A stretch of 64,000 nt of DNA from Hofstenia miamia (GCA_900660155.1 CABFPE010000221.1:600586-664585); one strand, 5' to 3'. Shown: positions 26,575 to 38,871, counted from the first letter of the stretch. The notes: generated from the letters alone by a model not told the origin. Numbers and translations are program-made.

Positions 26575-27818
26575 TATCGTTGATAACGACAGATATTTAG
26601 GCGTGTTATGAAGCCGATAAGTGCAGTACATCATATTTCTCATCAGCTGTGAGATTTTACCCCCACCCCCTTCAACTTTCCCATGGTTAGAGCCTTTTCT
26701 AGAACGCTATGTTGCACTATTAGTCTCTTACTCTTGAATTAATTTAAAAGTCTGGTTTTTGTATTCAATTCAAAGAATTTCCTAACAAATATATTGGTTT
26801 ATCTTAGGTAGGATGCGTGCAAGTAAAAACTTGGAGTTACTATGGCTGCAACTCGATTGGCCAATCTCCCTCTCCTAAATGACATATTGACTGTACAAAT
26901 CGATATTTAAACTCGTTTAAATGTAGCCCGAAATTTTAACCAATTGCTTTGAAGAATCATCAATAGACCTTTTTCTTCACCCAAACAGCTTTTAGTTGGG
27001 TCAAAATTATTTTTTCTAACGAGCATTTTAAAATACAAAAATAACAAGAACAAGCTCTCTTAAAAATTTCTTAAAAAGCATAAGAACCCATAGTAGATTG
27101 AGATAGAACTCTGTGCTATATGTTCCAACTAGTGTGATCTCAAGTAAAATTTTACATGCAAATTTAGTTCTTCTCCAGACGTGTGTGAGATGTACTCATT
27201 AAAATTATTGATATAGAATTGCGATAAGCATTTGTTGTGAAATATATGCGTTGTAGGTGGTTGTTGTTCACCGCCTCTCTGAAATTTGTTGTTGTTAAGT
27301 TGATAGAATGTTGTTCATAATTCACCACTCGGAAATAATTCGCTGACTATTTGTCTAAAATTTGATTGATACTCTTCGGTGACTGTCAATGGACACCAGA
27401 CAAATTACATAAATAAGTTGACGTTTATTTAATCCAGCTCACTGTAATTATGCAATCGCAGAACCATCTTTTGAGCAAACAGACAATTGCATTAAATGCA
27501 CTGGACACAACTGGACAGACTGGCGACACCTATACCAGTTGCTCATGCGGGGGCTGTGTGGAATTTGCAACGTGGGTCGTTTGGTGCCGAAATCGACAAT
27601 TTAATTTATTGCTTCAATTGATTAGTCAACAAATCAATTTATATACTTGTAATGAAATTATTTTTAACTGAATTCTTAATTATAACATTCTCATTTCATT
27701 TAATGATAAAGCGAGATTCTTACTTGTACTTGCGACAGTCTCAAAATTGATAGAGCTTAGCTTAAGTCAACATCAGTAATTTAAGTTTAATTGTTGCGAA
27801 ATGACTAATTAAAAAGGC
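26575..27818. other. No gene recognised; balanced-composition patch at 27340-27640
   Basis: A patch around 27440-27620 is markedly less AT-rich and holds a 73-codon plus-strand frame from ATG 27450 (central part TGDTYTSCSCGGC). It shows no domain and no good splice sites. It could be a small gene, an exon or a regulatory island. Confidence 0.25.
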
Positions 27819-27841
27819 ATATATATATATATATATATATA
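27819..27841. repeat. (TA)n tract abutting a hAT copy
   Basis: Alternating AT directly before the ambiguous base at 27842 and the hAT copy. Confidence 0.9.
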
Positions 27842-27842
27842 N

Positions 27843-29262
27843 CCCCCCTCATTTTGGAGCAGAATGAACCTATTATTACTATTAATATTGTTAAAGATAA
27901 ATGAATGGTCAATGGCCATATTTAAATAGCATAAAATATAAATAAATAATAAAATTAACAAGAATTCCGCTACACGTTAAATTTTACCTGAATTGGGTTT
28001 GAATTTAAATATGAAGGAATAATAACAAATCATTGATTACGAATTACAATTTAATCACTGATTGGCTAGATGTTTAACATTACTAACATTTATTTACCCA
28101 CAAATCAACATCATTATTAGGCGTTATTTTGCATCAAGCAGTTCATGCTGTTACATTTATATAAGAAATTTGGGAGTGGGTATAATTTTAGACTATTTTA
28201 GCGGCTGAAACAGTTAGTAGCAGTAAACCAGGCAAGCTTATACTGTGTCATGTGCACAACACACAGCCCTGGTTGAACGGTTTATGAGCCTGCTATTGCA
28301 AAGGGGCTCATCAATGCTAGACAAAAGCTGTGAAATATGGGCGTTGGTTTACTAATGTTAATGGCCAATAAGAAACATAGTTTCTTAGTCAGCCTTAAGA
28401 ATGGCTGCATACGGTTAGGTGAGACATGTAGTTACTATATTAAGGTCATGTATCTTAAAACATATTTCTCATTGCAACTTGAGCTGAGATAACTAAGTAT
28501 ATAAAATAGATATAAGATCATATTTCAGTTGAAAGTTTGACAGTATTAACTAGTATTCCTGTTACTACCATAAAGTCATGAGGTGGCAGAAATTCTCAAT
28601 CCATACAGCGCTCATTTCTTGCGTGAATGTGACTTACATAATGCTGTTGAACTTGCTGCACATTTTGGTGTCAATTGTTCACTAAATGAGCTTAGCGTTT
28701 TTAAGGAGTACATGAAGGTTTTACCTGCAAAAGTACCTATGTCGCCCAACTAGGATCTTATTTGCCTCCTCAACAATGTTGACATTTGTTTTTGAAAACG
28801 TGTGACTGTTAATTTCTGCAATTATTGCAGTTGGACATCAGTTGCCATTGAGAGACTTTTTAGCACTGTAAACCATGTAATGACGGAATTTCGAAAATCG
28901 ATGGCAACAAATCATTTAAAACATCTAGCCCTTTTTTCTTTTGAAAAAGAACTCACAGAGGAGTTAAACAGAGAAAAAATTGTGAACATTTTTTGTTCCA
29001 AACCTCGGCACCTCGATGGCCTTAAATGATTTTTTTCTTTATAAATATTTTTGAAAACTCTTGTACAATTACGCAACTATTAAATTAATAGCAAATTTTT
29101 GCTTAAAATAAAAAATCAAGCCTCACATACATAATATGTGCCTAACATTCACAAAACTGAATAATGTACTGTACAATTTTTCAAAATTTTAATTCAGTTT
29201 ACTGCCCCTCCAGGAAATAATTCTGCCCCTCCTGACTTTTTATTCTGTCTACGCTATATATA
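27843..29262 (+). mobile_element. Internally deleted hAT element
   Basis: The copy lies between two TA tracts. After a 5' noncoding part (including the block at 28090-28495), the frame near 28575-28750 reads LNPYSAHFLRECDLHNAVEL. The stretch at 28825-29029 then gives SVAIERLFSTVNHVMTEFRK followed by MATNHLKHLALFSFEKEL. That is the hAT C-terminal dimerisation region (family theme S.E R.FS ...R..M...RL..L...). The bulk of the catalytic domain and the N-terminal zinc finger are missing. The 3' end has repeated TGCCCCTCC motifs (29205-29240). The two coding pieces are separated by a stop and a frame change. Target duplications cannot be judged within the TA tracts. Confidence 0.75.
28090..28495 (+). 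repeat. hAT-associated block, copy 1
   Basis: About 400 bp that recurs in the same orientation at 34553-34965, with long identical runs such as AGAAATTTGGGAGTGGGTAT and TAGACTATTTTAGCGGCTGA. It lies upstream of the coding remains in both hAT copies and has no open frame of its own. Confidence 0.9.
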
Positions 29263-29268
29263 TATATA

Positions 29269-29434
29269 NNNNNNNNNNNNNNNNNNNNNNNNNNNNNNNN
29301 NNNNNNNNNNNNNNNNNNNNNNNNNNNNNNNNNNNNNNNNNNNNNNNNNNNNNNNNNNNNNNNNNNNNNNNNNNNNNNNNNNNNNNNNNNNNNNNNNNNN
29401 NNNNNNNNNNNNNNNNNNNNNNNNNNNNNNNNNN
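29269..29434. other. Assembly gap (Ns) inside TA repeats
   Basis: 166 undetermined bases between TA tracts. The true length is unknown. Confidence 0.99.
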
Positions 29435-29445
29435 TATATATATAT

Positions 29446-29466
29446 TAGCGCTGGGTGTATGGGTTT
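29446..29466. repeat. Single end of the TACCCAGCG-type MITE
   Basis: TAGCGCTGGGTGTATGGG followed by a T run, directly after a TA tract. It matches the left end of the MITE at 49121 (CTGGCGCTGGGTATATGGG). The rest of the element is not seen on this side of the gap. Confidence 0.6.
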
Positions 29467-30149
29467 TTTTTAAAATCCGCTATATCTATGTATATGCTTA
29501 CGTTCGATGACATATGCAACATCAATATCTAATTTTAGCTGTTTGTACATTTATATTTTCGCAATTGTTTTCTCATTCAATTTGACTGATGAGGATTGAT
29601 GAAATATTACGTACCGAATTACTCGCAATGAAAGTCTCCTTATATTGATTTTTTAAATATTTTTAATGTTATTTTAGGAATTCACAAATATCTTGGTTTT
29701 TGAAAAATAAATAGTTTTACAAGAATAATATGCAAAATGTGTACCTTGGGATTTAAATTATTCTTAGCCAATTTTTAATATTCTATATAAGTCTTCAATT
29801 GCACCTACCTGCTGAATAAGCTGTATAATCTTACGATTTTGTTTTGTGCAAATGCACATCGGGATGGTGTAAACGAATAATTTCCACTTTCTGAGATTGA
29901 GGAACAACTAATCTGCTTCTACATAACAACTGATCAGATTCTGATATATCCAATTTTTCTGACGTAGCGGAATGTATTTACATAATTGGCCCAAGAATCA
30001 ATACCTTTACGAATATTATGTCAGAGTCATTCTCTTGGCTTATGATTCCTTACGGGATTCTTTTGAAGCATGAAAATCAGTGCCGAGACATTCAAGTATG
30101 TCCGACAAGGTGGCCTATTAATATTATCTGCTACTGTATATTCCACAGT
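29467..30149. other. No gene recognised
   Basis: AT-rich sequence. It may include further eroded parts of the neighbouring Ty3/gypsy fossil, but nothing firm. Confidence 0.4.
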
Positions 30150-30770
30150 ATAAACATATTTTAGAATTTGGCCAGCGACAAAATCCCATCAATGGTCGAT
30201 GATCTGTTTTTGTAACAAATGAAGAGCCTTTAAATAATGCCCTAACCTTTGTAAGGACCCCCTAATATGATAGTTGAAAAATAAACCGACTGTAATAACT
30301 CATCATGCCAGCAAAACTCTGGTGGCAAATTTGTAACAGCTTGAATTTTCTTAGAATCTTTCGAGATTACATGCACCAAGTTATTGACAGCACTTATAAA
30401 CCATTCACATTTTGATGGCTATATTTTCCATGCTGTACCTCACAAGTTTAGAAAGGTGGTCGTCAGTTGACTTTGAGTCACAATTATATCATTTGAACAT
30501 GGTTAACCTTTTATGTCATGGAACGTTTTGCACGCAAGCCTTTGAAAGATAGCAGGAAAATTTTTTAATCCCAATGCGATAACAGTATCTTCTAATATGC
30601 AGATTTGGGATAAGCAAGGGATAAAATAAGAGTCCACTAATTCTAATTCATTGATCGTCTACGTGATGAAGTGGTAAATTATTTTTTGTAACTGCCGTCA
30701 GTCGGCCATAATCAATAACAAAATGTTCTGATTCATCTTCCTTTCCTACCAAAAATATTCATATATTTAT
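30150..30770 (-). mobile_element. Ty3/gypsy retrotransposon fossil (RT to RNase H)
   Basis: The minus strand shows, in order, a reverse transcriptase piece (about 30740-30660, FVIDYGRLTAVTKNN and LPLHHVDDQ), a stretch matching the palm-to-connection linker (about 30370-30300), and an RNase H piece (about 30235-30190, SSFVTKTDHRPLMGF). The family order is preserved. It is heavily broken and old. Ends, LTRs, gag and integrase were not recognised. Confidence 0.65.
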
Positions 30771-31344
30771 CAGCAATGATTTTCATGTTTGTGCAAACAG
30801 TGTGTGATCGTCCTTCGTTGTGGAAGCCAGTTGTTCTAATCGCGTGAAAACCCAAGGTTATCCTAAGATATCCACACGCGATTTCGAAAAAGCCTTATTA
30901 TATTTTTCTACCAAATCATGAAACTCTTTTAATAGCCTAATTCGCAATTGCCTCATGTCCTCAGTTTCGCGAAACAAGTTTCCTTGGTAAACTGGATCGT
31001 TTCATCTAACTTGCGTATCAAATCTACGTCACAAATTGTTTGTACTGGTGAATTTTTCACGAAAATTTGTGTTGAAAAGATTCGCCATTATCCAGATGCA
31101 GCTTTACGTAAACCTCAGAAAGAGACCGAAACTGATTTCTTGAATATTAATTTAGAAAACACTATGATTTATTAAGCGTGTTTAAATAATTTTTCCAAAT
31201 TGTCAATACAAGAAATCCGGACAAGAAAAAAGTCAGTAACAACATTTATATTGATTAAATACGAACATACAAGTACGAATACAATAATCAGCATCAAATA
31301 CATACGCCATTTAGCGGCTTTCGATGACATCATTACGGCGTATA
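30771..31344. other. No gene recognised
   Basis: The plus-strand frame at 30948-31175 has no known motif. This stretch may be flanking debris of the gypsy fossil or of the mariner-like fragment. Confidence 0.35.
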
Positions 31345-31800
31345 TTATTCAATCTTTTTGCAGTTGAGGCGGCCAATTTTTGTATGATAGTAATATATCG
31401 CGAATGCTATAAAGAATCCTAGACTTGAGTTGGGACGGGTAAACAGCTTTCCAGCCTTTGTCATATATTTTGTCTTTAAGTATTTTCCAAAAATCTTCAA
31501 TTGGTCGGCATTCAGGAATGGCAGGTGGATTATAGCATTTAGCGACAAAACTGACCCTGTTCTTATTTAAAAAGGATAACGTCAGTTTTGAGTAATGAGA
31601 GGATGCTATGTTCGGCCAAATGATGTAATTTTAATCTGGATGATATTCAGCCTTAACATAAACCTAGAAAAATTAAAATTTTCTCAGTTAAAAACACACT
31701 TTATATGAAAATGTTAGCTGTAATTGATAATATAGATTAAACCTCAACAGAGTCCGGAATAAGTTCATCAAATGCCACTTCTGATAAGAGTAAAACAATA
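31345..31800 (-). mobile_element. Tc1/mariner-superfamily transposase fragment with an intron
   Basis: Read on the minus strand, the C-terminal part contains IWPNIASSHYSKLTLSFLNK (second catalytic block, normally D in the position before LASSH), then NPPAIPECRPIEDFWKILKD (third catalytic acid block) and KGWKAVYPSQLKSRILYSI. Upstream, a frame ends ELIPDSVE. It rejoins VYVKAEYHPD across 31742-31664, a 79-nt stretch starting GT and ending TTTTTCTAG, so this gene was spliced. One stop follows YHPD and one frame change lies near 31410. The usual catalytic aspartate of the second block appears changed to N (WPN). The 5' part and termini are not found. Confidence 0.75.
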
Positions 31801-32881
31801 AGTGTTGTGGTTAAGGACGTTTTTTAAAGAAGCTTATTTTGTCTAATTTTATTTGCACTGTTATTCTTTAAATGTACAGCGTTAGTGAGTGCTCAGGTCA
31901 AATTAAATTTATAATTTTGTACATTGAGGTTGCACGACGTTTACAAAGTGTTTTACCAATTTGCGAAGTAATTATTTATATTTCATAACTCGTTCAATTA
32001 GAATTGCGAACTCATTTTTATAGAGTATTTATCAGCCAGACCGGAGCAGAAACGAGAATAAAAATTTACTTATACATTGGTATTGATTTCTTTATCAATT
32101 TTCAAAAGCGGCATCAATTTATCTGAAGCAATACTGTTGCTGTAAGTACTTGCAAGACAAGAGCCGATATTCGTCTGACCTCTTTCGATTAAATAAAATT
32201 TTATTTGAAATATCTTTTGAAAGAGGAATGGTGCATATACGAACAACAAAATATTTAGATAAATATATTAAGATTTATTCAGCTAGTTTTTACAAAATCT
32301 TGAGATTGTCGCTGATTTGTTAGTCAAAGTGCCTCGTGTTTTGTCAATATTTACTCAGCTTCATGCAGTTATCCCTCCACGGGCTTTTGTTCTTAATTTC
32401 AAAATAGTTTAAATGAGCAATTATTATTTATAAAAGTGTGATGATCGTACAAGAACATTACTTAGGAGATGCTCAAGCAAAATATTTCAGTTTTCAACAC
32501 ATGTTGTTAAAGTTTATAGCAAACACTGCCGTTGTCGGCCAGATAATCTAATTTGCTATCACCACCTTTAAACACCTGCTATATCTTCTAATTCAAATTT
32601 ATCAGAAGAGAACAGATTGTCATTACTTCGCTTGAAATGGCCTAAGTCAAACTTCCTGCAGCAAAATACTTTAAGTGCTGTTAATTTCTTTTGCTAGTTC
32701 GCAAGATGTTCTTGAAACAATCGCGAGGTTATCCAACATGGCGCATTTTTCTTTGATTTCATCGACTCTATTCGTTTATTTTGACATTACTAATTTTTTC
32801 ATAATTGTCTCATTTCCACAAAACTACGAAACTAAACAACAATTTCTTTGTTTTTTTCTTCTTTCATAATCTTCTAAACAT

Positions 32882-32917
<36 letters not shown>

Positions 32918-34326
32918 ACCAATTTATTTATGCAAGCAATTCTTTAATGGTTTATTTTAGACTATTTTGTTCAAATTTATAAGGCCTTCAATTTAGCGTA
33001 AGTTTTGAGAAATCAAAATACGTTTTTTCAATAGCTTTTACATTTAATAAATTGCTCTTGCTTCTTTTAGGATTTGTTTCTAGTTGATAAATTTTTTAAT
33101 TATTCTCTTTTCAAAAAACTATACGTATTTGTTTTGTATGGTTCAATGAGAACAAAGCTTTAAATTTAGATGGTAAATATTTGTATTCTATTTTAAATAT
33201 TTGTAAGCTGGTTTGAAGTGTTTTTCCGACCCAATAGCGTTGCGTATCGTGTTTTCCACTTTGCTAAACCTGCGAAAACGTTTCACCTCTTTCTGTTCAT
33301 GCTTAATGGCATCAACATTTATTTACAAATATTTATCGATAGATAAACGAACACCTCTTAATCCTATTATTGAGTATGTCGTTATCATTTATTTATATTG
33401 ATCAGACTGGCCCATCTCTCATTTTGTTTCATAGTATTAATATTCCAAATATATCATTGAAAAACGTGGGTTTTCTTTCTTTTAAAGCCTTCTTACCTAT
33501 TTTTCTCTTGGCATTTTAATCAAGGCATGCATCCCTGTAAATTTTGGTTCATGGCTCATTTGAATTCTACGAAAAGTCTTTTTGGTTTTTCGAAATATTT
33601 TTATTGAAAGTTTCATAAAGAATTATAAATTCTTTTCAGTAATATTGTTTACCGAAGCAATCTATCCCAGAATTTGACAGTTATAGTTGTATAGATGCAT
33701 TTGAGGAAGATAGACTTAACATAATAAATCTCAAATCATTAAGAATCGCATGGATTAATTTCATTTGATTCCAATTTAATTTCACAATCGAGTTCATTTT
33801 TCAACCGTCGTATTTTTTAAAAACGACACAATTAAAGAGTTAAGAATCATTTCATAGGTTTCCGAGGAAATACTCCGCAGTTTATTTTGTTCGAGCTCAT
33901 TTTCAGTGATTTTCAGCTTTATCAATATTCCATTCTAATAGCTAGTCCTAGTCAGTGTTTCATTTGGGCATATTTAGGGGGAACATTCCCCACCCCTGAA
34001 AAAATTATTCCCCCCTCATATTTCGGTCTTATACTCAAAAGATATTGAGTCTATTTCACTCTGATATTATATTCATTATAACAAGGTAATTTTGTTGTTA
34101 TGAGCTACTTAGTAAAGACCTATATTTTGACCATTTATATGCTTCTACTGAATTGAGAATGTTTTTTAACTAAATAGATTTGGATCGCGCACTTTGAATC
34201 GAACCTAAAAAGTATTTAGTACATTTCTAAAAGTGTGTTTAATAAATTTGAATTTACGTATGTAATGTTAAATTCTAACTAAAGCAAATGTGTTTCATTT
34301 TCTATAAGAAATGAAGATATATATAC
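31801..34326. other. No gene recognised; contains (TA)n at 32886-32915
   Basis: AT-rich. A TA tract lies at 32886-32915. Around 33205-33380 a patch contains TTATTTAC and ATAAACGA (forkhead-type) and ATCGAT motifs and could be regulatory. Around 33960-34020 paired GGGGGAAC/TTCCCC and CCCCCCTCAT runs look like another hAT-type end. Confidence 0.35.
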
Positions 34327-34552
34327 CAAGTGCGGATACAGATTGTGGGGCCCAGGGGGGCGGACCCTTCTAAAATAAGAACAAAAAACATTAAATGGAA
34401 GTAGGTACTTTTGAAATGTAAATAAAACTTTATAAGAAATACTGACAGTACTGTACAGTACAGTATTGTATTAGCATCCCTCTACTGTGAATTCGCCAAT
34501 GGCAAGAATAACAGATAAATTAAAGGAAACATTTTAAAGCAATGCCGTTGTA

Positions 34553-34965
34553 ATCTATTTACCCGCCAAATCAACATCATTATAACACTTTGCTTTGCTA
34601 CAAACAGTTCACTCCATTACATTTGTATAAGAAATTTGGGAGTGGGTATAATTTTAGACTATTTTAGCGGCTGAAACAGTTAGTAGCAGTAAACCAGACA
34701 AGCTCAACTGTGTCATGTGCACAACATACAGCCCTGGTTGAACGTATTGATGAGCCTGCTATTGCAAAGCGGGCTCATCAATGCTAGACAAACACTGTGG
34801 AACACGAGCATTATTTTACTAATGCTTACAGCCAACGAGAAGCATAGTTTCTTAGTCAGCGTTAACAATTGCTGCATACGGTTAGGTGAGACATGAAGTT
34901 ATTATATTTGAGTTCATGTACCTAAAACATATTTCTCATTACAATTTGAATTGAGCTGAATATAA
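34553..34965 (+). repeat. hAT-associated block, copy 2
   Basis: Direct repeat of 28090-28495, with scattered substitutions and small indels but many identical runs of more than 20 bases. It precedes the transposase gene of the larger hAT and may be its promoter region. Confidence 0.9.
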
Positions 34966-35080
34966 TTATTTAGGTATACTTCTAGATGGGTCAGGTCGAG
35001 CGTTAGTATTAAACGATTTTGTTGAAAATTAAAATCAATTCAGCTGTTATTTAACAAACAAATTTACAGGTATACCTCAA

Positions 35081-37537
35081 ATGAGACTTAAGTTGAACTT
35101 CAATTTCACTATATTTCCACATATTCAGCCAGAAAACTTAGGTTTCTGCGAGACTGCTCAGGAACATGACATTTGCCAGTCCCAGTCTGGACCTGGGAGT
35201 AAGTATTTCAGTGAGACTGTACCATCAATGAAGCAACTGGTACCACAGATTTCAGGATATTTTTTATAATTTTTTTTACCAATTTTGGTGAAATAAAAGT
35301 TATGCAGTAGGACCAATCGAATCGGACTATTTGATCAGAAAATTTCATGAAAATGGGATGAGATGGGGCTGGTAACTAATTAAATAAGACTAAATTAGTA
35401 ATTCCCACATAACTCAGTGGGTAACCAAAGCCTACTTTATTAAATACGTCATTTAGAATAACTATGATTTTCACTCATTGATTTTAATTTTTTTAGTTTG
35501 CCCATTACAAACAGCAAATGAACCATAGCAAAGTTTGTCACATTTGCATGGATGAAGCACGTTTGACGATGCACACATGCGATACATGTTTAAAGCCAAC
35601 ACACAATGTTACATGCTCCATTGTTAATGAAATTGGAGATGTCATTAAGCGCACCTGTCAATTGTCAATCATGTCAATCTTCTAAATCTTTCTATGAACC
35701 AAGGGCAAAACGAAGGAAGAACTCTGATATATCCAATTTTTTCTCTAATAAGTCACAGCAATCTTGAAAATAAACGCAGCTGTAGCCAGAGTATTATAGA
35801 ACAACCCAGCAGTTCCAATAACAATGCTGCAATTAGAATGACAGCGTATTCATTCTGAGCAAGACAAGAAAGCAGTTAAAGAGCAAGGCGTTGTTGATAA
35901 TAAAAAAGCAAAAAAGCAAATGCACATTTACCGTAAAGAGTATACTTGGTTAACAACAGACAACTTCTGCAGAGACTGCAAAGAGTTTTATAAGGACTCC
36001 GAATTTAAAAAATGAAATATTCATTAAAAACCGTTTGACAACTGGACGAAAGCCACTGGTATTTCACCAAAGAATAATAAGCTTTTAAAACATGCTCTAT
36101 CAGATAGTCATAAACGTGCAGTGCAACACAATTGTGATGTAGAGGAATCACTTCATAGAGGAACAATCATTGATAAATTAAACAAATCAAGTGAGGAGCA
36201 GAGTCGAAACAATTTGAGTATGCTGAGTAAGCATGTCAGAGCAGCATACTGGCTAGTTGTATGAAAGCCTAATCAATCTTTGCTCAGACTTAGACAGCAG
36301 CAATCTTCTGTCAAAATGGCATGAATTCAATCCACATAATGCAACATAAATGAGTCATAACAGTCCAGGAGAGTTTCTTAAGTCAATTGAGGAAGAAATG
36401 TATGAAACTTTAATTCAACGAGCAACCCTAAGAGCACCAAGAACAACTTATTCTTGATTATGGCTGATGAGTCAATGGATTTTCGCAAACGTACTGTTCT
36501 TTCTCTCTGCATCCGATGTATTGCAACAGAAGGTGATCCTGTTGAGATGTTTGTGGGAGTAAATGAACTAAGTGCTACAGATGCTGAAACGATTAAAAAA
36601 TCAGTAATTGAAATTTTTGGTCGACTTAAAAGCATTCTAAATTTTTCCAACTGTGCATGGCTTTCTTTTGATAGAGCCAGTAATATGTCAGGCAGGAGCT
36701 CTGGTGTTCAGGCATTGATGATAAAGGATAAATCGTGCACTACTAATGCTCTTTATACACATTGAAAACGCCATTTGCTACAACTAGCATGTGTGACTGC
36801 TGCATTAAAATCATCACCAATTCGGAAATTACTTTCAACAATTAACTCTGTGGAATTCGTTGTACAACAGCCCTAAGAACCATCGTGCCTTTAAATCAAT
36901 TATGGATTCATTAAATATGAAATACTTTAAGTTAGCTCATTCAAGTAATACTAGTTGGAGTTCATTATCGCAGTGTTTCTTCTCTTGTCAGAAGTCTTCA
37001 TAGTGTTTTATGTACTCTTCAGCATATCTACAAAGATTCAGGTGATCTATGTTCACAGAATTGTGTGAAAAAAATGTTCAGACCAGAAGTATTTACAATC
37101 AGCATCCAATTCTTATTGGACTAGAGAATGAGGCTGCTGCAGAATACAATGTATTTTCAAATTTTCTTGTTGCTCAAAGAAATACTTCAGGCCAAATTCT
37201 GATCACACATGATGTCTTAAGAAGGCTTTGTGACCAATGTTCTGTATTGAGAGATACCTTTCTCTCACTCTCAAAGATAGCCAATGTTATTTTGTTGGGA
37301 ACACCATCTGTGGAAAGAAGTTTCGCCACTCTAAAAAGAATTGAAACTAGATTGCGCCAACTGCTCTTAGTGAAGAATGTGAATGCTGCAATGTTGGTTT
37401 CAATGGAAGGTCTAAGTTGCATAAATGACTCTGAAGCCGAAAAAATTTTAAAAAAAATGGGCCGGACAGAAGCCACGCCGTATTTCTATTTTTTGATTCT
37501 TTGTAATCTGTTTGTATATACATGTATTTGTTTATGA
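35081..37537 (+). pseudogene. hAT transposase, ZMYM1/TTF zinc-finger type
   Basis: The pieces appear in family order. The first is a 5' exon ending at a strong donor (GTAAGTATTTC near 35199). A strong acceptor (TTTTAATTTTTTTAG, ending about 35495) opens a zinc-binding cassette with CHIC, CDTC and HNVTC. At about 35940-36110 is a TTF-type zinc finger (NFCRDCKEFY, FDNWTKATG, LLKHALSDSHKRAV). At 36454-36765 is the RNase-H-fold catalytic region (MADESMDF with the catalytic D; then FDRASNMSG, normally FDGASNMSG). At 37310-37400 is the C-terminal dimerisation motif (TPSVERSFATLKRIETRLRQ). Stops and frameshifts interrupt it at several points, so it is inactive. The zinc cassette before the TTF finger is unusual for the family. 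Confidence 0.8.
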
Positions 37538-37657
37538 CTTTACTTGCAATGTTTCAATGTTCTGAAACTACAAGAATATATGGTAGTCTGAATATAAAAA
37601 TTTGTTACTTTTAAGTTTTACTGTGGCTTTATGTACTACATGATTCATTTTATTCAA

Positions 37658-37697
<40 letters not shown>

Positions 37698-37765
37698 TTC
37701 ACATATATTCACATTTTGCAGACTTTTCAAATTATATAGTACATGCCTCCCCCTCCCCCTCCGAT

Positions 37766-38871
37766 ATTTCTGGCCGGTTAAGATTGATTTCTGAACATTA
37801 TGACGAACAATCACTTTATTTCCATGATTTTATTTGTATTTTTGTTTTTAAGACTTAGTCGCTATGACCATTTTCTTTAATTGTTCGAACTATGAGCAGG
37901 TTTTAATCATTCCAATTAACAATTGCAGCATTTCAGTAAAAAGCCTTGGCCACAGAACACTAACTTGAAGCTTTGCACATGTCTATCTATGGATATAATC
38001 TTTGAAAAGTGTGAAATAACAGCATTGATGAGGCTCTATGGACCAAATTCTTGAATTTTTTATTGGCTTTTACTTAACATAATGGTGATACTCTTGTATA
38101 AAAATAAATATTTTCTTCAAGCTATTTGTTTTATTTGTATAAATTTACGTACATTTATTTCCTGAAAAAAGCAATGAAAATTCAAAAGAATTCATTAAGT
38201 GGTTAAAAACCATCATAAAATTAGGTAATGAGATTAGTCGTTTCTGCAAGAGTTAAGATCATATGTGTTTCATAGGTCTACTAATGCAATATCTTGAAGA
38301 TATTCTTAAAGATCCATTACATTTGAACGACTAACTAATGATATAAATCCATTTGTTTCCAAATTAAAGCATTATTTAATTGAAACGTTCAATGGAAAAT
38401 GTTCGGCAAACAAGCAAAATGCTCAAATTGAGCGTTCTCTCGAACTTTGTGTTGTTTCTGTTTGAATTTTGTTGAATTCATTGATAGTGTCGATTCTTGT
38501 TAAATAATTCAATCATTTGTTAAACATTAATACATTATGTTGTGCAACAGATTGCAATAATCTCACTGAATAAAAGGGCGCTCTTTTATTAAACCAGAAG
38601 TGTTCACGGAACATTCCTTGTTGATTTTCAGTAGATTTAAAAATTAAGAATGTTGAGAAATGTTTCATCGTCGTTTTCTAATAGATGGTTACGACCATAA
38701 GGAACAATACAAATCAGTTCATTCACCGTTAGTTTTTCTTCAATCACTTAGTAGATCTGTGCGTTTACAGATTTAACCGCTGTTAAACGTTCCGGTTACA
38801 AGCAATATAACTTAGGACGAAAATGATTAAGAATTAAGCAATGCAGGCAAAACAATCACTAACAAACCTAC
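37766..38871. other. No gene recognised
   Basis: AT-rich sequence with no coding signal that I can support. Confidence 0.5.

Larger units (their letters stand above)
34327..37760 (+). mobile_element. Large decayed hAT element (ZMYM1-like)
   Basis: The left end starts CAAGTGCGGATACAGA with a G/C run, matching the hAT end at 7428. It then holds the shared 5' block (34553-34965), a multi-part transposase gene (35081-37537) and a C/T-rich 3' end near 37745-37765. A (TA)n tract (37661-37691) sits between the gene and that end. Target duplications could not be established, so the exact limits, the right one especially, are approximate. Confidence 0.75.

Noticed and set aside
34430-34470. Tandem GTACTGTACA-like repeats as a possible satellite
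   Set aside because: Only two or three short units inside the hAT leader; too small to call a satellite.
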